A DNA stretch of 64,000 nucleotides from positions 1-64,000 of the forward strand of contig OW569373.1 in the NCBI GenBank assembly GCA_937625935.1, written 5' to 3'. The position numbers and the translations under genes were made by a program. Below the pieces are notes generated by a model. That model was not told the DNA's origin. It searched no databases and saw only the letters and a list, made by a program, of their open reading frames with translations. Origin of the DNA: Tetramitus jugosus (Eukaryota > Heterolobosea > Eutetramitea > Acrasida > Vahlkampfiidae). Shown piece after piece: positions 20,827 through 30,970 of this stretch (its first letter is position 1; each line of letters starts with the position of its first letter).

Positions 20827-21951
20827 ATGATTGACCTGTTGGACCGGGACACAATTGGAATTGTGCTCAGCTATCTAAGTGTTCATGAAGCTTTACTCAT
20901 TCTTCCATTTTTAAATCGTTCTCTCTTTCAGACAATCACACGGCGCCACTCTTTGCTTGACAGTCATTTACATGACCATGAGGATACCAACAGTGAAAGG
21001 GAAGAGAGCTTGTCATCAGATGATTGTGCATTTCCTATTCATCATTTCGAACAACAATTGCTCATGAGAATTACACATGAACCATTTCGATCCAATCTTT
21101 TATCGAAAATGAAATCGAGCTTGCTCTCTTACTGGGAAATGGTTGACTTGTATGATGATTTGGTTGCTCCATTCAATTATCAATCTCTCATGGATCAGAT
21201 TGAAGATGCACAGCTTGAGAAGGAAAAGATGACCAGTGTTATTCGTCGTCATATTCCGTTTCATTTCAATTGGATTGTTCAATCAGATGGCAGCTCAACT
21301 CGTTTGACGTGGACTTCGATCAAATCACAAGCAGTAGTGATCCAACTTACGAATATGAAGCCGAATACCAAGTTGACTCGTGGTGTCTATCGTATTCGTG
21401 GAGTGCTGCGCTCCATTGTCCTCGAGAAAGACAATACTTTGCGTTTTGTGGTTTCTTTACTCAATATGAGACGATTTGAACCACAGATGGATCACATTGA
21501 TATGCACATCGATGACCAAACTGATCTCTATGCCATGAATATTTGCAAGGGTTGTTCATTGGATGAAATTCAGAGTACAACTCATCGAGTCATAAAATTC
21601 ACCGCGTACATGTTTTATATTGCTTCGGCGTACAAGGACAGAATAGTGTTGCAAGTACATTCGAAGCTTTCTCCTTCTGAGTGGAGATTGATAGATGTAA
21701 TGCTTGACCCTTTGACGAAAAAAGAGATGGATGAAGAGTTGTGGGGCGACTTGGAGATCATTGGTATCATTCAATATAATGAACGAAATTGCAAGTCAAC
21801 AATCTCTCCTCTCTCGATTATTAGACTGTCTCAACCGGAACAAGGATATATATCCCGATTTATTAACACAGTTGCTTCTTTTATGAAGAATGATTGCGAA
21901 CCATACCAAAAGGTTTTGTATGTGCATCCATCCTTTTTTATAAATAAATAG
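20827..21951 (+). CDS. F-box-like protein
   Basis: This 374-residue protein begins with an F-box-like segment (DLLDRDTIGIVLSYLSVHEA with LPFLNRSLFQTI), which in F-box proteins binds Skp1. The remainder is a long domain I do not recognise; a piece of it, SPSEWRLIDVML to LWGDLEIIGIIQ, is repeated in a tandem paralog remnant at 23271-23799. It ends only eight bases before the end of the convergent gene at 21959, leaving almost no 3' spacer. A role in ubiquitin ligase substrate choice is possible but only inferred from the N-terminus. Confidence 0.65.
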   Translation: MIDLLDRDTIGIVLSYLSVHEALLILPFLNRSLFQTITRRHSLLDSHLHDHEDTNSEREESLSSDDCAFPIHHFEQQLLMRITHEPFRSNLLSKMKSSLLSYWEMVDLYDDLVAPFNYQSLMDQIEDAQLEKEKMTSVIRRHIPFHFNWIVQSDGSSTRLTWTSIKSQAVVIQLTNMKPNTKLTRGVYRIRGVLRSIVLEKDNTLRFVVSLLNMRRFEPQMDHIDMHIDDQTDLYAMNICKGCSLDEIQSTTHRVIKFTAYMFYIASAYKDRIVLQVHSKLSPSEWRLIDVMLDPLTKKEMDEELWGDLEIIGIIQYNERNCKSTISPLSIIRLSQPEQGYISRFINTVASFMKNDCEPYQKVLYVHPSFFINK

Positions 21952-21958
21952 AGGCACA

Positions 21959-23113
21959 TTACACAAAGAACAATTCAGGATTCAATTCCAAATCATATGC
22001 AATTACATCATCTAACAGGGTGTCCAATCTCTCATATGTTGGGGCAAGTGACAATAAAACACTATACAAATCATTCAACTCAGATCTGGTTGCACTATCA
22101 GTAGGCATTCCTTTCAACATTTGTGCTAACGCAAAGCCATCTTCAAAATTTCCATAAAGAGATGCTGTCATTGCTGAATCAAGTAGGGATGAAGAGTTAT
22201 CACCGTTGTTAATACTTTGATACACTTGAACAATAAGAACTCTTGATTTCTTTGCTTCACTCCCTAATGGCTTAAAAACCACAATATGTTCGTCGTTGTT
22301 GCTCAAAAGGACAGAACAATATTTGTGCAGAGACTTGATACCCCACCTCAAACTGTTCTGAATATCCTGAATAGTAATTTCTCTCTCGCTCATCCTCTGT
22401 TTGGCTGTTGCTGATAGCTCAAAATCAATTCTATGTGTTCTCTCTGTAGACATAACGCTGGTAGATACACTCAATTCATCATCTCCACGATTTCTTTTGG
22501 ATTCGTAACTTCCCAGCTCTTTGAGAGACTGTTTAGTCAATCGTACCTTGTTCTTATTATTTGATTGGTGAGGGTTTCGTGGAATATTCATCACACTCTT
22601 CATCACCTTCAAGGATAGAGGATAGAGCTTCTTTGCTTCTTGGAAGAGTTTTTCTGGAACATCAGGGTTACCATCTTTTCTGACAATGTGGTTGAACATC
22701 AAACATGTGTACGCATAGTGACTCATGAGATCAGCGAACTCCGACTTCATCATATCAAAGTAGAGTTGAGACTCTTTGGCACTATTTGCATATCGGATCA
22801 TAGCGGTGAACGAGTTGCGCATCGCTTCAAAGTCTTGCTGTCCCAAGCTTTCCCTCTCTTTCAAAACCTTGAATTCTTGCAACATCTTCTCAAATAAAGT
22901 TCTTGCATTGGCAAATGACTTAAACTTTGCCTCACCGATCACTGCTTCTTTAAACAATTGAATTGACACTGGTTTGTGTTCTGCCAAGAGGAGATTTACT
23001 TTTCTTGCATCCGTGTATTCTGAGATCAATAGCTTAGCTTTGCTTCGAGATTTATCATTTCCAATTTTATCAATCTTGCGATTGATAGTATTGATCAAGG
23101 AAGATGTCTCCAT
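21959..23113 (-). CDS. Helical-repeat protein with C-terminal DUF4258-like domain
   Basis: This 384-residue protein has an N-terminal helical part with PPR-like rhythm (residues about 45-180, for example FANARTLFEKMLQEFKVL and LFQEAKKLYP) and a basic linker. Then comes a DUF4258-like domain (about 225-310): ELSATAKQRMSEREIT, DIQNSLRWG and RVLIVQVYQ, close to the family pattern of H-A-x-x-R-M-x-E-R and a final valine-rich strand. DUF4258 is related to small toxin-like RNase folds of bacteria, though activity is not shown here and key residues are uncertain. It is embedded between two F-box-like paralogs on the other strand. Confidence 0.6.
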   Translation of the reverse strand: METSSLINTINRKIDKIGNDKSRSKAKLLISEYTDARKVNLLLAEHKPVSIQLFKEAVIGEAKFKSFANARTLFEKMLQEFKVLKERESLGQQDFEAMRNSFTAMIRYANSAKESQLYFDMMKSEFADLMSHYAYTCLMFNHIVRKDGNPDVPEKLFQEAKKLYPLSLKVMKSVMNIPRNPHQSNNKNKVRLTKQSLKELGSYESKRNRGDDELSVSTSVMSTERTHRIDFELSATAKQRMSEREITIQDIQNSLRWGIKSLHKYCSVLLSNNDEHIVVFKPLGSEAKKSRVLIVQVYQSINNGDNSSSLLDSAMTASLYGNFEDGFALAQMLKGMPTDSATRSELNDLYSVLLSLAPTYERLDTLLDDVIAYDLELNPELFFV

Positions 23114-23270
23114 GATTCTTTTTGTGTGTTTTTGAAGAAACCCTTCAAATGAATGTTGAATCGGAGATTACTTTACAAGGAATGTCGTACTTCAAAAACG
23201 AACGAACTCTAATTTCACGAACCACTCCGATTACAGGATTACTGCGACATAACCGAAGAGAGGAACAACT

Positions 23271-23799
23271 ATGATTGACCGATTGATCCAAGACACAATT
23301 GGAATCGTTGTCAGTTACTTGAGTATTCACGAAGCTCTGTTCGTTCTGCCATTTGTAAATCGTGCTCTCTTCCGGACGATAACATGTTGTCACTCTTTGC
23401 TTGACGGTCATGAAGAGAAAAACAACTTGTTGTCTGATTGTACATTTTTGGCTCCTCATTTCGAGCCTTGACGGAATCATTTTACAAATACCTTCCAAGA
23501 CATGTCCTTCTGAGTGGAGATTGATAGAGGTAGAGCTTGATCCAGGGCAAAAACATCGATTAGGTGGCGAATTATGGGGAGACTTGGAAATTGTTGGTGT
23601 AATTCAATTCGTTTCTCTACGTAATTGCAAAGCCACAATCGCCCCTCTATCCATAACAAGATTGTCTCAACCGAAAAAGAGATTATCTCGACTGATTCAC
23701 ACAGCTTTCTCTTTCGGGACTACTTATCGAAAGGTATTATATGTGCATCCATCGTACTCAAAGATCACAGCTGCAATCATAACAATGGAAATTGGATAA
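23271..23799 (+). pseudogene. Deleted tandem copy of the F-box-like gene
   Basis: The first 66 codons parallel the gene at 20827 (MIDRLIQDTIGIVVSYLSIH, LPFVNRALFRTI) and end at a TGA. The following sequence, in another frame, parallels its C-terminus (PSEWRLIEVELDP, LWGDLEIVGVIQ, KVLYVHPSY). About 190 internal codons of the parent are missing at the junction near 23460. This is a tandem duplicate that lost its middle; the duplication encloses the minus-strand DUF4258 gene. Confidence 0.8.
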
Positions 23800-23851
23800 T
23801 TCCGATATGGGTGATGTCTATAGAACTATTTTAGTATACTTTACAATATTG

Positions 23852-24859
23852 TTAAGCTGAAGAAACATTGGATATGTCCAATCGTTTCTCCAATTCTTGA
23901 TCAGACGGTTTGGTCTCTGGTTCTGCAGTACTTGCCTCAGGTGCTTGCACCATTTTTTGGGAAATAGCCACCAATTGATTACTCAAGAATGAGCTCGTAC
24001 AACTCAACGTACCTACCAAGAACACTACGCTGCAAGTGAGAAATGCGCAAAACATGGCAACAGGTCCCACTCTTCGAATATTTACCCTATTGATAGGATA
24101 CTTCCACGACACATCCAGCACCACAGTAATGAATCGCATCCAAGAGTATGTCTGATACACTACGATGAATAGACTCAAGTTCAATAGTCTGGCAAATGTC
24201 TCTGGCTTCTTGTCCTTTGGTAACAATCCAATGGTCAGTGATGTCCCGGCAACAACTCCCACAAATAGAGCATTGACCAACAACACTACCTCCCAATAGT
24301 TCCACATACCCAAGTATGCCCTGTACAAGTGATTATTGGATGGCTTGGTGTAGTACGCAAGCGTTACACAGACTGCAGGAATAAATGACACTGTACAACT
24401 GATGACCCCGAATCCCAACACTCCCAACATTGATATTGCTTTGCTTGTGATTGATCGATTGGCAATGAATCCGGGGACTCTATGCTTCGACTCTGACTCG
24501 TCTACTAACTTGTATCCAGTGTCCATGAACTGCAACAATATCAAATAGGCAAATGATAAAATCACGAGAGGTATTAAGTAGTGAGAGGAAAAGGAGCGAA
24601 TGAAGCCCCATCCTTTGGCTGTGGGAGTGAATCTGTGATCAGCTGTGAAAACCATTTGTTGAGATATGAGTGCCACAATCTCCAATACACAAACTGTGAC
24701 GCACACAACAACCGTGGGGATAATCTCTTTGGGCTTCAGAAGCAAGTTCTTTTTCTTGGTGGAACGGAGGTAGCAGAAAATGCTTGCGGCAATAAACAGG
24801 ATGTACAAGCATCCATACGCAACAGCCCCTACAATACTCAGAATAAAAGCGTGTCTCAT
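23852..24859 (-). CDS. Seven-transmembrane protein of unknown function
   Basis: The 335-residue product shows seven hydrophobic spans, roughly at residues 5-30, 47-68, 93-110, 140-170, 188-212, 226-250 and 268-295. It has a very short N-terminus and a charged, Glu/Pro-rich tail. The spacing resembles eukaryotic seven-helix receptors and THH1/TOM1-like proteins, but I see no DRY or NPxxY motif, so the class is open. It probably lies in the plasma or an internal membrane. Start ATG at 24859 is the first in frame. Confidence 0.6.
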   Translation of the reverse strand: MRHAFILSIVGAVAYGCLYILFIAASIFCYLRSTKKKNLLLKPKEIIPTVVVCVTVCVLEIVALISQQMVFTADHRFTPTAKGWGFIRSFSSHYLIPLVILSFAYLILLQFMDTGYKLVDESESKHRVPGFIANRSITSKAISMLGVLGFGVISCTVSFIPAVCVTLAYYTKPSNNHLYRAYLGMWNYWEVVLLVNALFVGVVAGTSLTIGLLPKDKKPETFARLLNLSLFIVVYQTYSWMRFITVVLDVSWKYPINRVNIRRVGPVAMFCAFLTCSVVFLVGTLSCTSSFLSNQLVAISQKMVQAPEASTAEPETKPSDQELEKRLDISNVSSA

Positions 24860-25229
24860 CTCTCTTGTGATATACTGGTGTTGATTTCTTTGTTCCCATC
24901 AAGAATCACTTGGGTTGAAGCATCATCAACACTGTGAGCTAGTCACGATGCGATGCACATATTTTAAGATGGTATTTTTTATAGAAAGTTTTGGTTGACC
25001 ATCGTAAATATTTTCTCACAATCGGCCGATCGAAACTCCGCTTCCAGTGAGCAATTGCCAAGGGACATCCAACCTCGTCGTAGATACCCCAACAACAACG
25101 CGGAGTAGCGGAAATCCAGACTCTGCCTTGGAGAGACATTCATTTTTGTTGACATCACACAACACCAACCAACAACCACAACAACAACCAACAAGCACAA
25201 CAACATTATCCACAACAATAACAATAATC

Positions 25230-25703
25230 ATGTCTCACCTAGAGTACAACCCAAATGCTTCCTATCAACCACAAACAAACTATCAACCCCTGTACCCTTC
25301 TCAGCCACAACCACAACCACAATACTATCAACAACCACAACATCCATACCAACACTCACATCAACAACAAATAGGTATCATCATTAGAGAGAGAACAGAT
25401 GAATGGGATGGAGGACTATTTGACTGTTGTAGTGACGTAGAGACATGTGTCAAGGCCATGATCTGTATGCCCATTTTCCTAGCAATCGAAAAGGCAGAGT
25501 GGGATGGAACTCATTGTTGCATCAATTTTTGTTGCACGACAATGTTACCTCTGAGGCATCAGGTGAGAACCGTTTATGGAATTGAGGGAAATTGTTGTGC
25601 CGATGTGTGTATTTCCTTTTTTTGTACGTGTTGTGCGGCAGCTCAATTGATGAGAACAATGAGAGCCAATGGTCCACTTTTCAAACCTGCGCGAATGATC
25701 TGA
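25230..25703 (+). CDS. PLAC8-family cysteine-rich membrane protein
   Basis: The ATG at 25230 follows a long CAA-rich leader and gives 157 residues; the frame is open further upstream but without conserved sequence. A Gln/Pro/Tyr-rich N-terminus (about 1-50) precedes a PLAC8 domain. The domain has WDGGLFDCCSDVETCVKAMICMP-type pattern, a CC-rich centre and a final VCISFFCTCCAAAQLMRTM. PLAC8 proteins are small palmitoylated or membrane-bound proteins linked to cell size and metal tolerance in plants (FCR and PCR proteins). The typical C-C-P-C motif is only partly kept here, so metal transport is uncertain. Confidence 0.75.
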   Translation: MSHLEYNPNASYQPQTNYQPLYPSQPQPQPQYYQQPQHPYQHSHQQQIGIIIRERTDEWDGGLFDCCSDVETCVKAMICMPIFLAIEKAEWDGTHCCINFCCTTMLPLRHQVRTVYGIEGNCCADVCISFFCTCCAAAQLMRTMRANGPLFKPARMI

Positions 25704-25800
25704 GAGAGAGACGCAAAAAAAGCTGTTTCAAGCTGTAAATGATTCATTTTTGACAACGCTTCTTTGATCAAAGCACGCAGCATGATTTTTTTTTTCGTTC

Positions 25801-26175
25801 ATGCGCACGCAACAAACGCAACAAACAACACACGTGAACCTGAAAACACAGACACATACGATGGAACTGTTGGAATTGCCACACAAGGTAGCAAAGCTCA
25901 AGATGCTGGATCAAGAGATGTTTGCCCTCCAAACACTTGTGTCATTCGAGTTGTCAAAGGAAGCCACCCCGCCTGATGCCAAATGTTTTGTTCAATCGGG
26001 ACAAGTATTTCTCCGAGTGAAAACGGATCAGGTCCGAAATGACAAGCAAGAACAGCTCAACCAATTGAACAAGGAGCGAACATTGCTCCGAAAGCAAGTC
26101 GAAGATTTACAAAAATTGTTGGAGCGAGAAAAGAGGACAGCCGCTTCCACAACGTCGCAGAAAGCAAACAGGTAG
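25801..26175 (+). CDS. Small coiled-coil protein, prefoldin/PDRG1-like
   Basis: The protein has 124 residues from ATG 25801; a later ATG at 25861 is also possible. Two helical segments flank a central strand region (KCFVQSGQVFLRV), followed by a long Glu/Gln/Lys coiled coil (LNKERTLLRKQVEDLQKLLE). This helix-hairpin-helix order matches beta-type prefoldins and PDRG1, a subunit of the R2TP/prefoldin-like complex in animals. The resemblance is by pattern only. It would act as a cytosolic co-chaperone. Confidence 0.5.
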   Translation: MRTQQTQQTTHVNLKTQTHTMELLELPHKVAKLKMLDQEMFALQTLVSFELSKEATPPDAKCFVQSGQVFLRVKTDQVRNDKQEQLNQLNKERTLLRKQVEDLQKLLEREKRTAASTTSQKANR

Positions 26176-27997
26176 TTGTTTTTGCAGGCCAAATAAATTT
26201 CTATCGATGCAGATCGAGAGACCCTTTACACTTGATCAAAGTACAACAATGGTAATGAAAAGATTAATTCCTTCCTTAATAAATGCTGCATTCATTGATC
26301 TTGCAAAAACCTTTTGGATTTAGAAGAATTTCATACAATTCCTCGTTTTCACACAGGCGACAGCGAGTGTTTTGATAACTTCTCCAGCAGGTTTAGTGGG
26401 AATAAACTACTTCTGCAATACCTACTGGTAAATTTAATCAATCATTCATCAACGGAGAGATAACCCACTGGACTGAAAAAAGGTGGTAGAAAAAATTCAG
26501 ATCCCACATCAGTGAGCTCCAGAAATTCTTTCGATATCAGATAGACATTTCATTGAGTTTGATGTTGTTATCAAAGTGGAGTTTGATGGATGTAGTCTCA
26601 CAATCAGAGACATTAGAAGATCAAAAAGTACTTTCTTTTAATTTTTATCACATGCTCCTCCATATAATTGAGTGCAAGAGAACCACTATATCGAAGGAAA
26701 TCTCAAATATTTCACTCAATACAGGCATAGTTGTTTATCAGGTGGTACAAATAGGTGAAATCAAGGCAATATAGACGAACAACATTTTTGCATGACAAGA
26801 GTTGAATGGATTGATGCAACAAATGATTGAATGGATCGATAGTACAACAATGATTGAGAGTTGGACTGCTGGTGATTTGTGCTCTTTTGAATTCTGAGAG
26901 GCCTAGACTGGAAACATTCAATTCCATTGGAAAGGATAATAGTTACCAACCTACCACTAAGGTGCGTGGGGAAAATAATTAGGCTCATATTAAAATGAGC
27001 CTAATGTTGCATGTTTTCACTATTTCTTCTTGAGCATCAGCACTTCTACCATGCACTACACTGATGAATTTCGCCTTGAAATCCATGTTATTTGAGGTCA
27101 ATGATTGTTTGAGAACAGTTTGGCAATGCTATTCTCTATTGACACATAGCTTTCCTTGATACTAGGACGTTTTGTGAATGTCGACTCTCCTAATTTATCA
27201 CCTGAACAAATGCATAGCACTTCTGGTCTATGACACACATTATACTCATTTGGGTTGTTGGCAGTGAATTTGGTGACTGCAATCTCCCATCACAATCATT
27301 CTTTTTGGAGTCATTTATCTTGGGATCAGACAGGGGTTGGAAACACTAAATCGGGGGCATCACCGGACTTGCTGCGGGCGTTGGAAAATGAATTTTTACA
27401 AGTTTTTTCTTACAATTTCCAAAGAAATTAAAAAATTTAAACCTAAAAAATCTTTTATAACCTAAGCACTGTCGCTGGAACAAGAAATTCAGCAACACTC
27501 ACCTTCGAAACAACTTCACAAAAAAGGTGCCTACCCTACCAGAACAAACTTTAGGATATTCCAAAGTGCTGACTAAAATTGTTAATTTGTCTACATCAGA
27601 CTTCCCCTTATCTTCTAATACACATCAAAGGTGTTAAAAAAGTGTCTGAGGAACCCAAAGAATCCCTCAACTCGGTTTGTACAGAGGATTTGGGGATCAA
27701 AACCTTGAGTTCTACCTCCTATCAACGAATCGATGTCAGAGTCTCTAGATTTGTTCAGAGACAAGAATAGTGTCAATTACATTTTGAAGTTCTGTGGAGT
27801 TGATAGTTGCTCCTTGATTCCCTGATTCATGTCATATGATTAATTTACACTTGTTCATCACTCGAATTGATACTGAAATACAATGAGTGTTCAGACACTG
27901 TTCGTAGGACAGAAATTAGTCTCCTCTTTTCATACTTCGGGTCATCCAAATAATTCCAATAATCTACGACCACGAGTGTTCAAAATGCAAAAGTACG
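26176..27997. other. Gene-poor stretch
   Basis: About 1.8 kb hold only short frames without recognisable products. The only structure I found is the hairpin at 26978-27005. It borders the retroelement array. Confidence 0.5.
26978..27005. repeat. Perfect 11-bp hairpin
   Basis: ATTAGGCTCAT and ATGAGCCTAAT are exact inverted arms separated by six bases. It stands alone in a gene-poor region. It could be the end of a lost transposon, a 3' processing structure or a recombination relic. Confidence 0.6.
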
Positions 27998-28010
27998 TCG
28001 CCCACCGAGG
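27998..28010 (-). repeat. tRNA-Lys 3'-end duplicate (outermost target site copy)
   Basis: TCGCCCACCGAGG is identical to the 3' end of tRNA-Lys at 33243-33255. It marks the left edge of the array. Further copies lie at 30104-30116 and 30736-30748. On the minus strand it is followed after five bases by TTTT (27989-27992), the likely original Pol III terminator of the tRNA gene. Confidence 0.9.
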
Positions 28011-28273
28011 TTTATTTAGCCGCCAAATAAAGCGTTAATTGTTTTACAGTTTCCATCTCTCGTTTTTTTTTGTTTTTTAGAAAAAATCTCTAGTACAACT
28101 CCTTCACAGAATTGTAAACTTTCATAATTGTATATCCTCTATCCTCCTATATTTGGAGACAAATCCGACTTGCAACAATCTCGTTGTATACTCATTGTAT
28201 ACTGTCTACCTCAACATCATGGAGTTAAGGAAGTCAACTACCTGAGCCCTCGTTTTATTAATGACCCAACCAG

Positions 28274-28507
28274 TCAATGTTGTTTACGCAGCCAACTGTG
28301 AATGAATCGTTCCCAAGCAACACAATTATTTACAACAAACACATCCAAGACAACATCCAAAACCAGAACCTTGGTCAACAACTTCCTCAACCTATTGTAC
28401 ATATCTGTATTTTGACCTATTTTTACACCTGCACACTCTGTGGATGAGAGGATATATATGAATTCTTTGACTGATTTGAGAGCTTTTCTTGGTGCAACCT
28501 TCACCAT
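28274..28507 (-). pseudogene. Truncated GIY-YIG nuclease ORF, copy 1
   Basis: Seventy-seven codons remain, covering the IYILSS and KIG strands and the ER.IHSWLR helix of the nuclease domain. An extra A near 28500 separates it from the ancestral ATG, and the sequence after HSWLR jumps to the left-end region by deletion. Confidence 0.8.
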
Positions 28508-28746
28508 CGATCGTTATCAAGCAATTAACTGCAGACATAAAAAAACAAAAGAACAAAAGTAATTGTGATTGTTTATTGGGCAGTGAAACAACAGTTTATT
28601 TAAATAGGAATGTAGAGGACTTGATGGTTTGATGTTTTGATGTATTGCTTTGATGAGGAACTGTTTTTGTTTGTTTGTTAGTTTGTTTGGTTTTATTTAA
28701 GGAGTTGATGTAAGATAATTGCTTTTGGAACAAAACAACAATAGTA

Positions 28747-29985
28747 ATGGAAAACAATAAGTGGTGTGAAGCAGTAGGATACTTGATTGGAGCACTTAAT
28801 GCCATAGTTGATACCCAGAGACTCTCCTCTATCAAGAAACGATCAACCTCAGGAGCAACAGTGTGTCCCGGATCTAACATCCACCTTCCAGATGTTGCAA
28901 AGAAATGAGCAAGCTGCAAAGAATGATCAGATGAATGTTGTCGAGGACACTACCTATGTGGTTGAGGCAAGAGAAACAAGGAAAGGGGAACAGGACTGGT
29001 ATGGTCAGTCGACCATTCTGGCAATCGGCCGAGGAGATTCTCAAGACTGGGATGACTGTTAGATTCTATCAGCCCGAATCTGTTGTCCATAAGAAGTTTT
29101 CTCGAATGATCATCAACAAGATCAAAGGAGAGATGTGCCAGGTGATGGATTCTCGAGTGAACGAGTATGTAGCTAGCTGTGTGTTGATAGAGATACCAAA
29201 GGAGGAAGCGTATTTCATTGCTCCAACGAGAATCATACCCAGAGAGTCTGATCCTTCTCGACCCAGAGAAATCTTGGACTTCACTGAGCTTAACAAGTAC
29301 ATTCTAGAGGCGGATTGCAAACTACCAACACGCAAAGATCTAGTGTTGTTGGTCGAAAGATACTCCTATGCGGCCTCGATTGATATCAAATCGTGTTACA
29401 CCAACATCAAATTGGATGAGGCATTCCAGCCATATTGCTGTATTGGGTGGAGGAGCAAGGTCTACAAATTTACTCGAGTCCCTTTTGGAATCAAGTGTGC
29501 ACCGGCATGTTGCCAGCTGGTCACAAGCCATCTCTGCGAGGAGACTACAATAGTGTTGTATCTTGATGACTTCCTCTTGTTGGGCAACTCGGAGCAACAA
29601 GTATTATCTCGAGTTCGAGACCAAGTAACCACTCTCGAAGATAGAGGATTGCCTATCAATGTTACCAAGTCCATTCTGGTTCCAGCAAGAGCTAGAGTTT
29701 AGCGGATACAAGCTCTGTTTTGGAGGTCAAGTCAAGGGTGTTTACACTACAGATAAGCACTTGATGGATCTATCGTTGATGATCAAACTGATTTTGACGC
29801 AGGAGAGCGTTGAATTGAAGACCTGGCAAAGGTTCATGGGTAAGTATAACTGGTGTAGGGCTCTAAAGGAGGATGAGAAGGTGCATTCGAAGTTGGTTGC
29901 TCTGATGAATGAGCGAGACACCAACACTGATATGATAGAATTGTCGTTGACCATGTCGCTAGAGCAATGCTCCGCAATGTGGTAG
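28747..29985 (+). pseudogene. Reverse transcriptase ORF, copy 1, frameshifted
   Basis: This is nearly identical to the RT ORF of copy 3, including SIDIKSCYTNIKL and LDDFLLLG. Indels near 28825 and 29690 break it into three frames, and its last codons differ (..CSAMW). It cannot make a full protein. Confidence 0.85.
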
Positions 29986-30116
29986 CAAGATGTTCTCTTT
30001 CTTTTGATTTTTGATTGTATTTTATAGTGTGTTTATTGTAAATACATTGTAAAACTCGTTGTAAATAAAAAATCCGTCATAGAGCTCAGGAGACAAAAAG
30101 GCATCGCCCACCGAGG

Positions 30117-30735
30117 TTTATTTAGCCGCCAAATAAAGCGTTAATTGTTTTACAGTTTCTATCTTTTTTTTTTTAGAGAAAAAAAATCTCTAGTACAACT
30201 CCTTCACAGAATTGTAAACTTTCATAATTGTTGAATGGTTTTTGTGGTAATTGTATATCCTCTATCCTCCTACATTTTGGAGACAATCCGACAAGCAACA
30301 ATCTCGTTGTATACTCGTTGTATACTGTCTACCTCAACATCATGGAGTTAAGGAAGTCAACTACCTGAGCCCTCGTTTTATTAATGACCCAACCATTTAA
30401 TGTTGTAGCTTTGAGATCCTCCTTCACTGATTCTACTGTTGTATCCTTCAACAGAAGACCCACATTGTATGCGTCGAGTATACAATGAGTGTGAAGACTG
30501 CTGGCGAGGAACTCTTCGAACCATGATCGCGGAGACTCAGTAAAGTACAACAACACTCTCTCAAGACCAGGAACCGAGACAACCATAAGATGAGGATGTT
30601 GTGGCAATGAGACCTGTGGCACTTGATTCACAAAAATGGAGAAGTGTCTTTTATGGTGTGTTTATTGTAAATACATTGTAAAACTCGTTGTAAATAAAAA
30701 GTCCGTCAAAAAGCTCAGACGGAGACAAAAGGACA
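30117..30735 (+). mobile_element. tRNA-targeted retroelement, copy 2 (non-autonomous, internally deleted)
   Basis: This 619-base copy keeps both ends and the C-terminal 100 codons of the nuclease ORF (30329-30631, minus strand). Near 30648 it jumps directly to the right-end sequence, losing the nuclease core and the whole RT. It is flanked by exact 13-base tRNA duplicates at 30104-30116 and 30736-30748, so it either transposed in trans or was deleted after insertion. Confidence 0.85.
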
Positions 30736-30787
30736 TCGCCCACCGAGGTTTATTTAGCCGCCAAATAAAGCGTTAATTGTTTTACAG

Positions 30788-30818
<31 letters not shown>

Positions 30819-30970
30819 GAAAAAAAAATCTCTAGTACAACTCCTTCACAGAATTGTAAACTTTCATAATTGCTGAATGGTTTTTGTGGTAATTGTATAT
30901 CTTCTATCCTCCTATATTTTGGAGACAATCCGACAAGCAACAATCTCGTTGTATACTCATTGTATACTGT

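Larger units (their letters stand above)
28011..30103 (+). mobile_element. tRNA-targeted RT/GIY-YIG retroelement, copy 1 (defective)
   Basis: This 2093-base copy lies between two 13-base tRNA duplicates. Its left end (TTTATTTAGCCGCCAAATAAAG, a 7-bp hairpin) and right end (..TCCGTC..GCTCAG..GAGACAAAA) match copies 2 and 3. The nuclease ORF has a one-base insertion near its start and a deletion of roughly 360 bases. The RT ORF has frame-shifting indels near 28825 and 29690 and one extra codon just before the LDD motif. It is a dead relative of copy 3. Confidence 0.85.

Noticed and set aside
25047-25229. N-terminal extension of the PLAC8 protein
   Set aside because: The frame starts at a codon other than a supported ATG context and reads through a CAA-rich leader typical of 5' UTRs here.
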